A stretch of 64,000 nucleotides of DNA. Source: Bradyrhizobium zhengyangense. GTDB lineage: Bacteria; Pseudomonadota; Alphaproteobacteria; Rhizobiales; Xanthobacteraceae. The translations under genes and the position numbers were made by a program. Below, in pieces: positions 17,359 through 25,923 of this stretch. The stretch covers positions 1,302,001-1,366,000 of the forward strand of contig NZ_JAKLUA010000001.1 in NCBI RefSeq assembly GCF_022012435.1, in the 5' to 3' direction. The first letter of the stretch is position 1, and each line of letters starts with the position of its first letter. The notes below the pieces were generated by a model. It worked only from the letters and a program-made list of their open reading frames with translations. It made no database searches and was not told the origin of the DNA.

Positions 17359-17373
17359 ATAAGATATGCCTAT
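17359..17373. promoter_or_regulatory. ATA-N9-TAT site between lysR and the aminotransferase
   Basis: ATAAGATATGCCTAT fits the same ATA-N9-TAT pattern, with the same ATAAG left arm, as the sites at 11608 and 16361. It is 48 bp upstream of lysR and 79 bp upstream of the divergent aminotransferase, so it could serve either gene. Confidence 0.5.
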
Positions 17374-17452
17374 CAGGCCAGATTGAACTCGTGTTGGCCA
17401 GCGCCCGGCTCTGCCTCTAGCGTCGCACCTCGCTTAGCTAGGGTCAATCTCT

Positions 17453-18661
17453 ATGAACCATCCTCGCATTTCCGCGCGCGTGAGGCGCATCAAGCCTTCG
17501 CCGAGCTCGGCGGCAGCCGATCGGGCAACGGCGCTGAAACGGGAAGGCAAGAACATCGTCAGCCTCGTCGTTGGCGAGCCGGATTTCGATACGCCTGCGA
17601 ACATTCGCGCCGCGGCCTCAAAGGCAATGGACAAGGGCGCAACCCGATACACGATGCTGGCCGGTTCCGTCGATTTGCGCCAGGCGATCGCCGCGAAACT
17701 GAAGCGCGAGAACAATCTCGTCTACTCACCTTCCGACATCATCGTCACCAACGGTTGCAAGAGCGGCATCTACAGCGCGCTGGAGGCGACGATCGAGGCC
17801 GGCGACGAAGTGATCATCCCGGCACCCTACTGGGTGTCGTACCCCGATATGGTGATCGCCTGCGACGGCGTTCCAAAGATTGTCGCGTGCCCGGAAAGTC
17901 AAGGCTTCAAGATCTCGCCGGCGCAGCTCGAAGCTGCAATCACGGACAAGACGCGATGGCTGATCATCAACTCGCCGTCGAATCCGACAGGCGCAAGCTA
18001 CTCAGCGGCGGAATATCGCAAGCTGGCCGACGTCCTCGCACGGCATCCCCACATGCTGGTCATGACCGATGATATCTATGAACACATCCGCTTCGACGGT
18101 CGCGCAACGCCGCATTTGCTGAACGCTGCGCCCGAGCTGGCGGACCGCGTGCTTGCGGTCAACGGCGTGTCGAAGACCTACGCGATGACCGGCTGGCGGA
18201 TCGGCTGGATCGCCGGGCCCTCCGACCTCATCGGTGCGCTGAACACGCTGCTGTCGCAGGCAGCCGGCAACGCTTGCTCGATCAGCCAAGCCGCTGCTGT
18301 CGAAGCGCTCAACGGCGATCAGAGCTTCGTTTCCGAAAGCGTCGCGATGTACCGTACCCGCCGTGACCGCATGCTGACGCGCATCAACCAGATCGAGGGC
18401 TTGAGCTGCCTGCCGCCCGACGGGGCGTTCTACCTCTACGTCAATTGCGCTGCCTTGATCGGTCGAAGCACTCCGGCGGGTGCGCGCCTCGAAACCGACG
18501 GCGACGTCGCCATGTACCTGCTCGAAAGCGTTGGCGTTGCCGTGGTCCAAGGCAGCGCCTATGGGTTGTCGCCATACTTCCGCATCTCGATCGCCGCCTC
18601 GCTCGATGTGCTCGACGACGGCACCAACCGCATCGCTCACGCTGTTTCCGAACTCCGCTAA
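17453..18661 (+). CDS. PLP-dependent class I aminotransferase
   Basis: The 402-aa fold-type I enzyme has LVVGEPDFDTP near the N-terminus, substrate/PLP segments TNGCKSGIYSAL and INSPSNPTGA, and the Schiff-base lysine in VSKTYAMTGWRIGWIAGP (about residue 240). It is closest in pattern to aspartate/aromatic aminotransferases (AspC type Ibeta). Divergent from the LysR gene with a shared regulatory gap, it may use the amino acid released by the lactam pathway, for example glutamate, as donor; that link is inferred. The next gene (RraA) follows after 21 bp. Confidence 0.9.
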   Translation: MNHPRISARVRRIKPSPSSAAADRATALKREGKNIVSLVVGEPDFDTPANIRAAASKAMDKGATRYTMLAGSVDLRQAIAAKLKRENNLVYSPSDIIVTNGCKSGIYSALEATIEAGDEVIIPAPYWVSYPDMVIACDGVPKIVACPESQGFKISPAQLEAAITDKTRWLIINSPSNPTGASYSAAEYRKLADVLARHPHMLVMTDDIYEHIRFDGRATPHLLNAAPELADRVLAVNGVSKTYAMTGWRIGWIAGPSDLIGALNTLLSQAAGNACSISQAAAVEALNGDQSFVSESVAMYRTRRDRMLTRINQIEGLSCLPPDGAFYLYVNCAALIGRSTPAGARLETDGDVAMYLLESVGVAVVQGSAYGLSPYFRISIAASLDVLDDGTNRIAHAVSELR

Positions 18662-18682
18662 CACCCCGATCGAAAGCATTTC

Positions 18683-19348
18683 ATGTCAAACACCGGCATT
18701 GTAAAGAACCCCTCGGCTCCGCAAGTCGATTCCGCGGTAATCACAAAACTGCGGGCCATCCCGGTCGCCCTGCTCAGCGATCAGTTGCACCGCAATTGCG
18801 GCAGCATCGGGCTGATTCCCTATCACGCGCCGGCGCCGATGGTGGGCACTGCCGTAACGGTGAAGACGCGCGGCGGCGACAACCTCGCCATCCTGCGCGC
18901 CTACGACTTCTGTCGTCCCGGCGACGTGATGGTTGTCGATGCCGGCGGTGATATCTCCAACGCACTGGTCGGCGGCATCATGACACTCGGCGCGGCCTCG
19001 CTCGGGCTTGCCGGCATGGTGCTCGACGGCGCCATTCGCGACGTTGCGGAAATCCGTCAGCGCACTTTTCCCGTGTACGCTCGCGGCGTCACCCATCGTG
19101 GTCCCTACAAAGATGGTCCCGGAGCGATCAACGTCCCGATCACCGTCGGCGGCATGCCCGTGAACGCGGGCGACATCATCGTAGGGGATCAGGACGGCCT
19201 TCTCGCTTTCCCACCGTCCCTGGCTGCAACGGTCATCGAGAAAGCATTGGCTCAGGAGCAAAAGGAGCACGGCACCATCCACGCAATCCGTGAGGGCCGA
19301 TGGGATCGCGCCTTCGTCGATGCGCTCGAGGCACGTTGCGCGAACTGA
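18683..19348 (+). CDS. RraA-family protein (aldolase/decarboxylase-like)
   Basis: The 221-aa protein shows the RraA/HMG-aldolase fold: VALLSDQLHR, GTAVTVKTRGGDNL, GDVMVVDAGGD and the metal-site region GLAGMVLDGAIRDVAEI. Catabolic members are 4-hydroxy-4-methyl-2-oxoglutarate or 4-carboxy-4-hydroxy-2-oxoadipate aldolases; RraA itself inhibits RNase E. GxxxDGxxRD is intact, which favours an enzyme over the regulator. Co-directional with the aminotransferase (21-bp gap), so a shared transcript is likely. Confidence 0.82.
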   Translation: MSNTGIVKNPSAPQVDSAVITKLRAIPVALLSDQLHRNCGSIGLIPYHAPAPMVGTAVTVKTRGGDNLAILRAYDFCRPGDVMVVDAGGDISNALVGGIMTLGAASLGLAGMVLDGAIRDVAEIRQRTFPVYARGVTHRGPYKDGPGAINVPITVGGMPVNAGDIIVGDQDGLLAFPPSLAATVIEKALAQEQKEHGTIHAIREGRWDRAFVDALEARCAN

Positions 19349-19552
19349 GCACCACAAGCCGTTGCACCTTCCCAGCAGGGCACCATTCGAGCCGTTGCTT
19401 TGAGTCCCCTTCGCGTTACCAGTTGGAATCTGCTCACATTGGACATGATGAGATTCTTGTTGATCTCATCAAAGGTGGTTCGCTTTGTGTCGACGGCAGC
19501 CTTGTTGAGCAAGGGCCCGTCCGTGTTCCGGAAACGCGTTCACTCCCGGTTG

Positions 19553-19936
19553 TCAGATTGGCCCCTCACCGTCGGTAACGGGCGAGGTAACTACCAGAAA
19601 TACCAGGTCCGTTAGGCCGGAATTCGAGATCGCGTGCTCGACGCCGGGCGGCAAGAAGATCACGTCGTGCTTGCGCACGACATGATTCTTGCCGGCGATC
19701 TCCATCAGTCCCTCGCCATCGAGCACGTGATAGACCTGCTCCTGCACCTTGTGATGATGCCGCGCTACATAGGCCATCGGTTGGTACATTGAGATGCGGT
19801 AATCGATGCGGCGCGAGCCCGCGGTCTCCGGCATCACCAGCGGTTTCGACAGCGCTCCGCCAAAATGATTGGGAAACTCGCGCCAGGGCACTTCCGCGAT
19901 GTTGCGGATGAAGGCGCCGCTGCTGTCTTCGGCCAT
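19553..19936 (-). CDS. Cupin-domain protein
   Basis: The 127-aa single-domain cupin has motif 1 HHHKVQEQVYHVLDGEG with His/Glu metal ligands and motif 2 FLPPGVEHAISN. Such small cupins are dioxygenases, isomerases or binding proteins; the role cannot be set from sequence. It is 11 bp downstream of the SDR gene and in line with the ThDP enzyme gene, so the three likely form an operon. Confidence 0.82.
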   Translation of the reverse strand: MAEDSSGAFIRNIAEVPWREFPNHFGGALSKPLVMPETAGSRRIDYRISMYQPMAYVARHHHKVQEQVYHVLDGEGLMEIAGKNHVVRKHDVIFLPPGVEHAISNSGLTDLVFLVVTSPVTDGEGPI

Positions 19937-19947
19937 GTTCCTTCTCC

Positions 19948-20652
19948 CTAATTCACCAGCGCGCCGCCATCGATATAGACGATCGAGCCCGTTGCGAAGC
20001 CGTTCGCCATGAAGCTCGCAATCTGCCGGGCAATGTCCTCGGCCATTCCGACGCGGCCAACCGGAAGCGCGGCCGCTGTCTTGGCCAGCATCTCCTTCCG
20101 GGCCGCCTCCGGCATTGCAGCCCGGATCGGGGTATCGATCACACCCGGCGAGACTGCGTTGACGCGCACCGGCGCAAGCTCAAGCGCCAGGGCACGGGCC
20201 AGCGACTCCAGCGCGCCATTGGCCGCGCTGATGATCGCCGAGTTCGGGCGCGGCCGGACGCTCAGAAAACCGGTCACCAGCGTCAGGGAACCACCCGGCC
20301 GGATCTCGGCCTCGCGCGCGACGCGCCAGGCGCCCCAGAATTTTCCTTCCATGGTCGCGCGCACATCCTCCATCGCGACCGTCTTGAACGGTCCGGTACG
20401 GAGCTGCGCGGCCGTCAGCACGACGTGATCGACGGGGCCCGTGCGCTTGAACAGCTCGGCCACGCTTTGATCGCTGGTAACATCGGTCAGGATCGCCGTC
20501 ACCCTCAGCCGCTCGGCGACCGGATTAAGCTTCGCGGCGCTGCGCGAGGCAACGATGACTTCCGCGCCTTCCCTCTTTACAAGCTCCGCCGTAGCGAGGC
20601 CGATGCCTGAGGATCCGCCGATCACGACGACCTTCTTGCCTGCGAGCGTCAT
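19948..20652 (-). CDS. SDR-family protein lacking the catalytic Tyr-Lys pair
   Basis: The 234-aa protein has the Rossmann loop VVIGGSSGIGLA and C-terminal SDR features (VNAVSPGVIDTP, GSIVYIDGG). Where the active-site YxxxK should be, before the ALE helix, it reads SAIISAANGALES, so Tyr is Ile and Lys is Asn. The usual NNAG is also altered (VVLTAAQLR). It probably binds the nucleotide but does not do standard hydride chemistry, or it uses another mechanism. The ATG at 20652 is chosen for GGGAG spacing; an earlier ATG at 20658 is too close to it. Confidence 0.8.
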   Translation of the reverse strand: MTLAGKKVVVIGGSSGIGLATAELVKREGAEVIVASRSAAKLNPVAERLRVTAILTDVTSDQSVAELFKRTGPVDHVVLTAAQLRTGPFKTVAMEDVRATMEGKFWGAWRVAREAEIRPGGSLTLVTGFLSVRPRPNSAIISAANGALESLARALALELAPVRVNAVSPGVIDTPIRAAMPEAARKEMLAKTAAALPVGRVGMAEDIARQIASFMANGFATGSIVYIDGGALVN

Positions 20653-20694
20653 TCCCATCTCCCGATATTTTATTGATTGCTTTGCGAACCAAGC

Positions 20695-22494
20695 TCAGCC
20701 CGGCTGAAAGCGCGTGCCGATGCCCGCTTTGCTCTGGCCGAGGCCCGGCAATTCCCAGACACCGGCGCCAGCAGGATTGACGTCGGCGGCGATGTCGACA
20801 TCGATCAGATAGGGCCGGTTTGCGGCGATTCCCTTGCGAATGGCCTCGCCTATGTCGGCAGCGCGATCAACCCGTACGCCTTCGACGCCGCAGGAGCGTG
20901 CCATCGCGGCAAAATCCGGATTGTAGCGCTCGCCAGTCTCCGGATGCTTGAAGTCGGTTGCCAGTTCGCGCCCGCCGAGATAGCCGCGCTGAAGCCCGCG
21001 GATCGAGGCATAGGCGTAATTGTTCCAGACCACCCAGACTACAGGCAGATTGTATTCGACCGCCGTTCCCAGCACGTTGGCATGCATGAAGAAGGCGCCG
21101 TCGCCGCAGACAGACACGCAGGGACGATCGGGCGCCGCGAACTTCGCGCCCATCACGCCGGCGACGCCAAAGCCCATCGGGCCAAAGCCCATCGAACCGA
21201 TCAACGAATCCGGCCGCTTCGGCTTGCAGAATCCAAGCAGCCAGTTGTGATGCACCCCGATGTCGGAAACGAGGATGGCATCCTCCGGCAGCGCCTTGTC
21301 AATCTCGGCCGCCGCGCGCTGCGGGTTGATTGGCGTGGTGTCGTCGGAGAACCCGGGCGCGACGAACTTGTCCCAGTCCTTGCGATAGCCGTCGATCTGT
21401 GCCAGCCACTTTTTGCGCGCATCCGCCTTCTTGAAAAGATTGTCGCGGCGATCGAGTTCGGCATGCACCTGCCGCAGGAAGGTACGGACATCGGCCATGA
21501 GCCCGAGCGCGACAGGATAATTGCGAGCGATCTCTTCGGGATCGATGTCGACGTGGATCAATCGCGTCGGCGGGATCGTGAAGGAATAGCCGGGAATCCA
21601 CGAGCTCGAGGTGCGATCGTCGAAGCGGACGCCGAGTGCGAGCAGCACGTCGGCCTGCCGTGTCGCGTGATTGGCCTGGTAATGCCCGGCGCGGGCGACG
21701 AGGCCGAGCGCGAGCGGATGATTGACGTCGAGCGCACCGAGGCCGCTCGCGGACGCGGCAACGGGAATCTGGAGCCGCTCGGCCAGCCTGCGCAGCTCCC
21801 CCGCCGCGCCGCCATAGCGCACGCCCTGCCCCACAAGCATGACCGGCCGCTCAGCGGTCAGCAGCATATCGACCGCCTTCTCGACGCCTTCCGGATCGGC
21901 GCCGCAGCGGCTGGAGATGTTGGCGTTCCACTCGATCGCTTTTGGCGCTTCTTCAGCTGCTGATTCCATGAAGACGTCGAAGGGCACGTCGACCACAACG
22001 GGGCCCGGACGTCCTGTGATCATGGTCTTCCAAGCTTGTCGCACCGCCAGCGGCACCATTTCGCCGCGGGTTGGCTGGAACACCTTCTTGCAGATCGTCT
22101 TCACGGTGGAAGGAAAGTCGGCCTGGTAGTGCCGGTACATCTCCTGGAACGCACCGCGATTGAACTGGCTGGTCGGGACGTTGCCGGTGATCGCCATGAA
22201 CGGCACGGAATCGAGGAAGGCGTTTGCGAGCGAAATCGGTAGGTTCGCCGAGCCCGGCCCGCAGGATGTGAAGGTCGCGGTTGGCCGGCCGGAGACGCGG
22301 TAATAAACGTCGGCCATGAAGCCGGCGACGCTCTCGTGGTGCACGGAGATCGTCTTGATGTCGGATGAGCGCTCGTACAGCGCGTCGATGAACTGGATGT
22401 TGCCGTGGCCGCACAGCCCGAACACCTGCGGCACCTTCTCCTGGATCAGATAATCGACAATGACCTGGGCGCCATTGAGCATATTTCGCGACAT
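20695..22494 (-). CDS. Thiamine diphosphate-dependent enzyme (acetolactate synthase-like)
   Basis: The 599-aa three-domain ThDP enzyme has the activating Glu in SVHHESVAGFMADVYYR (about residue 50), a central domain with RPVMLVGQGVR, and the ThDP/Mg motif GDGAFFMHAN...VVWNN near residue 445. Family members ligate or decarboxylate 2-ketoacids. The unusual FGLCGHGNIQFIDALYE start and SPFD-like MGFGPMGFG stretch set it apart from biosynthetic IlvB, and no small regulatory subunit is adjacent. With an SDR and cupin it suggests catabolism of a ketoacid; the substrate is open. Confidence 0.88.
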   Translation of the reverse strand: MSRNMLNGAQVIVDYLIQEKVPQVFGLCGHGNIQFIDALYERSSDIKTISVHHESVAGFMADVYYRVSGRPTATFTSCGPGSANLPISLANAFLDSVPFMAITGNVPTSQFNRGAFQEMYRHYQADFPSTVKTICKKVFQPTRGEMVPLAVRQAWKTMITGRPGPVVVDVPFDVFMESAAEEAPKAIEWNANISSRCGADPEGVEKAVDMLLTAERPVMLVGQGVRYGGAAGELRRLAERLQIPVAASASGLGALDVNHPLALGLVARAGHYQANHATRQADVLLALGVRFDDRTSSSWIPGYSFTIPPTRLIHVDIDPEEIARNYPVALGLMADVRTFLRQVHAELDRRDNLFKKADARKKWLAQIDGYRKDWDKFVAPGFSDDTTPINPQRAAAEIDKALPEDAILVSDIGVHHNWLLGFCKPKRPDSLIGSMGFGPMGFGVAGVMGAKFAAPDRPCVSVCGDGAFFMHANVLGTAVEYNLPVVWVVWNNYAYASIRGLQRGYLGGRELATDFKHPETGERYNPDFAAMARSCGVEGVRVDRAADIGEAIRKGIAANRPYLIDVDIAADVNPAGAGVWELPGLGQSKAGIGTRFQPG

Positions 22495-22722
22495 CAACCG
22501 GTCTCCCTCTCGGCCCGTCGACTTCTTGTGTACCGATGCGGAGAACGCGGCCGGTCATCATGGGGCCGCGGGCAGCCTATTTCTCATAATGCTATACGTC
22601 AATTTATATTGTGATAGGCTGTTCATCGAGGAAGCGCGAAGCTCCGCGCCGACGACCGCGCCGGTTGCGTGCTACTGTCGCAGGAACGGAGCCAAGACGA
22701 CTCACCAGAGGGAGCTCAGTCC

Positions 22723-23634
22723 TTGAGATCGCGTATCAAGCCAACGACCGGCGAGAAGCCCGCAAGCCCGCGCAAGGCCGCGATTGCCAAGCTGGTCCCC
22801 GCCCCCAAAGCGGATGGCGACGGCGAGGCCGAGGACAAGCAGCGTGCCGGCGGCGTTCAATCGCTAGGCCGCGCCTTCTCGATCCTCGAAGAGGTGGCGC
22901 GGCATCGCGAAGGAATTGGACTTGCAGAGCTGAGCAAGCTGGTCGGCCTGCACAACTCCACCACCTTTCATCTCGCCAAGACGCTGGTGTCGCTCGGCTA
23001 CCTCCGCCAGGAGAAAGACAACAAGCGCTACCGCATCGGTCGTCCCTTGTTTGCGCTCGCAGCATCCGCGCTTGACGAGATCGAGATGGTCAATGTCGCA
23101 ATGCCCGTGCTGGAGGAGCTATCACGTCAGACCGGCGAAAGCGGGCATTTTGCCGTGCGGATGGGCGATGCGGTGGTTGTCATCGCGCGCACCAGCGGCC
23201 CCGGCGCGTTCCAGCTTGCCGATCGTGTCGGCGTGGTCCGGCCCGCCCATTGCACCGCGCTCGGCAAGATCATTCTGGCCTCGCTCCGCCCCGAGCAGCT
23301 CAAGCGCTTTATCGATCGCGTGGAACTGAAACCGTCGACACCGAAATCAATCAGCGACGTCGGAGCACTGATGCGCGAGATTGCCGAAGTGCAGCGCACC
23401 GGCGTTGCCTTCGACGACGGCGAGTTCAACCCGGAAGTGCGCTGCGTCGCCGTGCCCGTGACCGATTTCACCGGGCAGGTCATCGGCGCGCTCGGCATAT
23501 CCGGCCCGATCTGGCGCCTCTCCAACCAGGCGCTGCACGCCGGCGCGCAAATCGTGCAGGCCGCGGCCGACCGCCTCTCAGCCGAATTCGGCGCCAAGGA
23601 TCAAGCGCACAAGGCGTTCACGAAAAAGGCCTGA
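22723..23634 (+). CDS. IclR-family transcriptional regulator
   Basis: The 303-aa regulator carries an N-terminal basic, Lys/Ala/Pro-rich extension of about 45 residues, then the IclR winged helix (SLGRAFSILEEVARH, IGLAELSKLVGLHNSTTFHLAKTLVSLGYL) and the effector-binding domain with RVGVVRPAHCTALGKIILA and RCVAVPVTDFTGQVIGALGISGP. It is divergent from the ThDP enzyme gene and 141 bp upstream of the ABC importer, so it likely controls both. The TTG at 22723 is preferred because GAGGGAG lies 8-10 nt before it; a GTG at 22669 in frame lacks a good site. Confidence 0.88.
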   Translation: MRSRIKPTTGEKPASPRKAAIAKLVPAPKADGDGEAEDKQRAGGVQSLGRAFSILEEVARHREGIGLAELSKLVGLHNSTTFHLAKTLVSLGYLRQEKDNKRYRIGRPLFALAASALDEIEMVNVAMPVLEELSRQTGESGHFAVRMGDAVVVIARTSGPGAFQLADRVGVVRPAHCTALGKIILASLRPEQLKRFIDRVELKPSTPKSISDVGALMREIAEVQRTGVAFDDGEFNPEVRCVAVPVTDFTGQVIGALGISGPIWRLSNQALHAGAQIVQAAADRLSAEFGAKDQAHKAFTKKA

Positions 23635-23775
23635 GACGCGCACAAGCGGCGATTTTGCCGGTTGACACCGGCAATGGCGTTCGGGATTATCCTCCCGCAT
23701 TAGAAAAAGGTCTCTCACAATACCGGATACCCGGTTTTGAAGGGAGGCGCGCGATGCACCCGGGAGGAGATAGAG

Positions 23776-25020
23776 ATGATCCGCACGAACCGACGGACAT
23801 TGCTAAGGACGGGCGCTGCCTTTGCAGGCGCCGCCACACTTGGGTTTCCCGCAATCGTGCGGGCCGAGGCCGAGAAGATCCGGATCGGGCACCTGACGCC
23901 GCTCACCGGATTCCTCGGCGTGATCGGCAGCTACGCGCAGCTAGGAGTGAAGCTCGCGGCGGAAGAGATCAACGCGTCCGGCGGCATCCTGGGCAAGCCA
24001 ATCGACCTCCTCTCGGAAGACTCGATCAACCCCGCGACCGCCGCGACCAAGGCGCAGCGCATGCTGGAGCAGGACGGTGCGGTGGTCTTGCTGGGGGAGA
24101 TTTCGTCCGCATCCTCGCTGACCATCATGCAGGTGGCCGAGCGCAACAAGAAGGTGTTCTTCTCGACCGGCGCGCGCTCGGACGCGCTGCGGGGCAAGAG
24201 CTGCAACAAATACTCGTTCCACTGCGACATCCCGAACACCGTGATGGTGAACGCGGTCGGCACGGCCCTGTCGCAACAGGGCATGGTGAAGGGAAAGAAG
24301 TTCTTCACACTCACGGCGGACTATATTTTCGGGCACGATCTTCTGAAGGCTGCAAAGATATTCTTCAGTACGCACGATGCGAACTTGATCGGCGACGAGC
24401 TGATCGCGACGGATGTCACCGATTTCAGCCCGTATCTGCTGAAAGTACGGCAGGCCAAACCCGACGTGGTCTGCTGCAATCTCGCCGGCAACCAGGTGAC
24501 GAACCTCGTCAAGCAATATGCCGAGTTCGGCTTCCCTTACCCGCTGGTCGGATTCAATCTCAACACCGGCGATGCCTGGGCCGCGGGCGCGGGTAATCTC
24601 AGCGGCACCTGGCCGACGGTCTGGTATCACACGCTCGACAATCCGGCGTCGAAGGCCTTCGTCGCTTCCTTCACCAAGAAGTACGGCAAGCCGCCGGAGA
24701 ACCATGCCTGGATCGACTACATCACGCTCAAGCTGCTGGCGGAAGCGATCAACTCGACAAAGTCGACCGCGAGCGACGAGCTGATCGCCTATTTCGAGAA
24801 GCAGGCGCAGTTCGACATCGGCAAGGCGCGCAAGGCCTACTTCCGCTCCTGGGATCACCAGCTGGTGCAGGAGGCCTATCCGTTCACGGTCAAGCCGAAA
24901 GACCAGATGAAGGACCAGTGGGACATGCTGGTGCTGGGCGATGCGGTTCCGGCGGCCAACGATCCGCTGGAGACGATCTACCCGACGAAGGAACAGAACC
25001 CCTGCGAGATGAAGGCCTGA
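23776..25020 (+). CDS. Branched-chain amino acid-type ABC substrate-binding protein
   Basis: The 414-aa protein has a Tat-like leader (TNRRTLLRTGAAFAGAATLGF) and a periplasmic type I fold: KIRIGHLTPLTGFLGVIG, QLGVKLAAEEINASGGILGKPI. The class (LivK/AmiC/UrtA) binds amino acids, amides, aromatic acids or urea. GGAGGAGA lies before the ATG at 23776. First gene of a three-gene importer operon (27-bp gap to the permease). Confidence 0.9.
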   Translation: MIRTNRRTLLRTGAAFAGAATLGFPAIVRAEAEKIRIGHLTPLTGFLGVIGSYAQLGVKLAAEEINASGGILGKPIDLLSEDSINPATAATKAQRMLEQDGAVVLLGEISSASSLTIMQVAERNKKVFFSTGARSDALRGKSCNKYSFHCDIPNTVMVNAVGTALSQQGMVKGKKFFTLTADYIFGHDLLKAAKIFFSTHDANLIGDELIATDVTDFSPYLLKVRQAKPDVVCCNLAGNQVTNLVKQYAEFGFPYPLVGFNLNTGDAWAAGAGNLSGTWPTVWYHTLDNPASKAFVASFTKKYGKPPENHAWIDYITLKLLAEAINSTKSTASDELIAYFEKQAQFDIGKARKAYFRSWDHQLVQEAYPFTVKPKDQMKDQWDMLVLGDAVPAANDPLETIYPTKEQNPCEMKA

Positions 25021-25047
25021 CGCGCCCGCGCGCGGCAAGGACGCAAC

Positions 25048-25923
25048 ATGCAGTTCGAGTTCTTGCTGGAACAGGTGGTGAATGGCCTCGTGCTCGGAGG
25101 CTATTACTTGCTCATCGCGCTGGGGCTGTCGCTGATCTTCTCCGTTGGCGGCATCGTCAACCTCGCGCATGGCGCCTTCTATGCGCTCGGCGCTTACATC
25201 TGCGTCGAGCTGACGAAGCGTCTCGGCTTCGGTCCCTCCTTAGCGATCTCGCCGCTCGCGGTCGCCCTGCTCGGCATTCTCTTTGAACGCTTCATCCTGC
25301 GCCGCTTCTACACGGCCGACCCGATTCTCAGCCTGCTCGTAACCTTCGGCCTTGCGATGGTCGCGGAACAGGCGATCCGCATGATCTGGGGCGCGGCGCC
25401 CGTCTCGACCGAGATCCCGCAGGGCTTTCGCGGCTCGGTGATCGTCGGCGACTTCCTGTTCTCGCGCTATCGGCTGCTGATCCTCGGCGTAGTTGCGGCG
25501 ATCATGGTCGGCGTCTGGCTGCTGTTGCACAAGACTTCGTTCGGACGTGTCGTGCGCGCCGGCATCCAGCGGCCGGACATGGTCGCGGCGCTCGGCATTC
25601 GCCTTCAGCCCTACATGACCGCGATCGTGATGCTCGGCGTCGGGCTTGCCGCGCTCGGCGGCGCGTTCTTCGCGCCGATCACGACGGTACACCCTGCGAT
25701 GGGCGCCGAGATCATGACCATAGCCTTTGTCGTCGTCGTGATCGGCGGGCTCGGCAGTTTCTGGGGCGTGCTCATCGCCGCGCTCCTCGTCGGCGTCGTG
25801 CGCGGTATCGCCATCCACTTTGAGCCGGCCGCGGGTGAAGCCTCGATCTACATCCTGATGTTCCTGGTGCTGTTGGTTCGGCCGCGGGGGCTGCTCGGCG
25901 AACGCATCGAGAAGTTCGAATGA
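25048..25923 (+). CDS. LivH-type ABC permease
   Basis: The 291-aa inner-membrane permease has the LivH pattern: VVNGLVLGGYYLLIALGLSLIF, GGIVNLAHGAFYALGAY, and the cytoplasmic loop FGRVVRAGIQRPDMVAALGI. About eight hydrophobic segments. It pairs with the permease half of the next gene, whose ATG overlaps its stop by 4 nt. Confidence 0.93.
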   Translation: MQFEFLLEQVVNGLVLGGYYLLIALGLSLIFSVGGIVNLAHGAFYALGAYICVELTKRLGFGPSLAISPLAVALLGILFERFILRRFYTADPILSLLVTFGLAMVAEQAIRMIWGAAPVSTEIPQGFRGSVIVGDFLFSRYRLLILGVVAAIMVGVWLLLHKTSFGRVVRAGIQRPDMVAALGIRLQPYMTAIVMLGVGLAALGGAFFAPITTVHPAMGAEIMTIAFVVVVIGGLGSFWGVLIAALLVGVVRGIAIHFEPAAGEASIYILMFLVLLVRPRGLLGERIEKFE

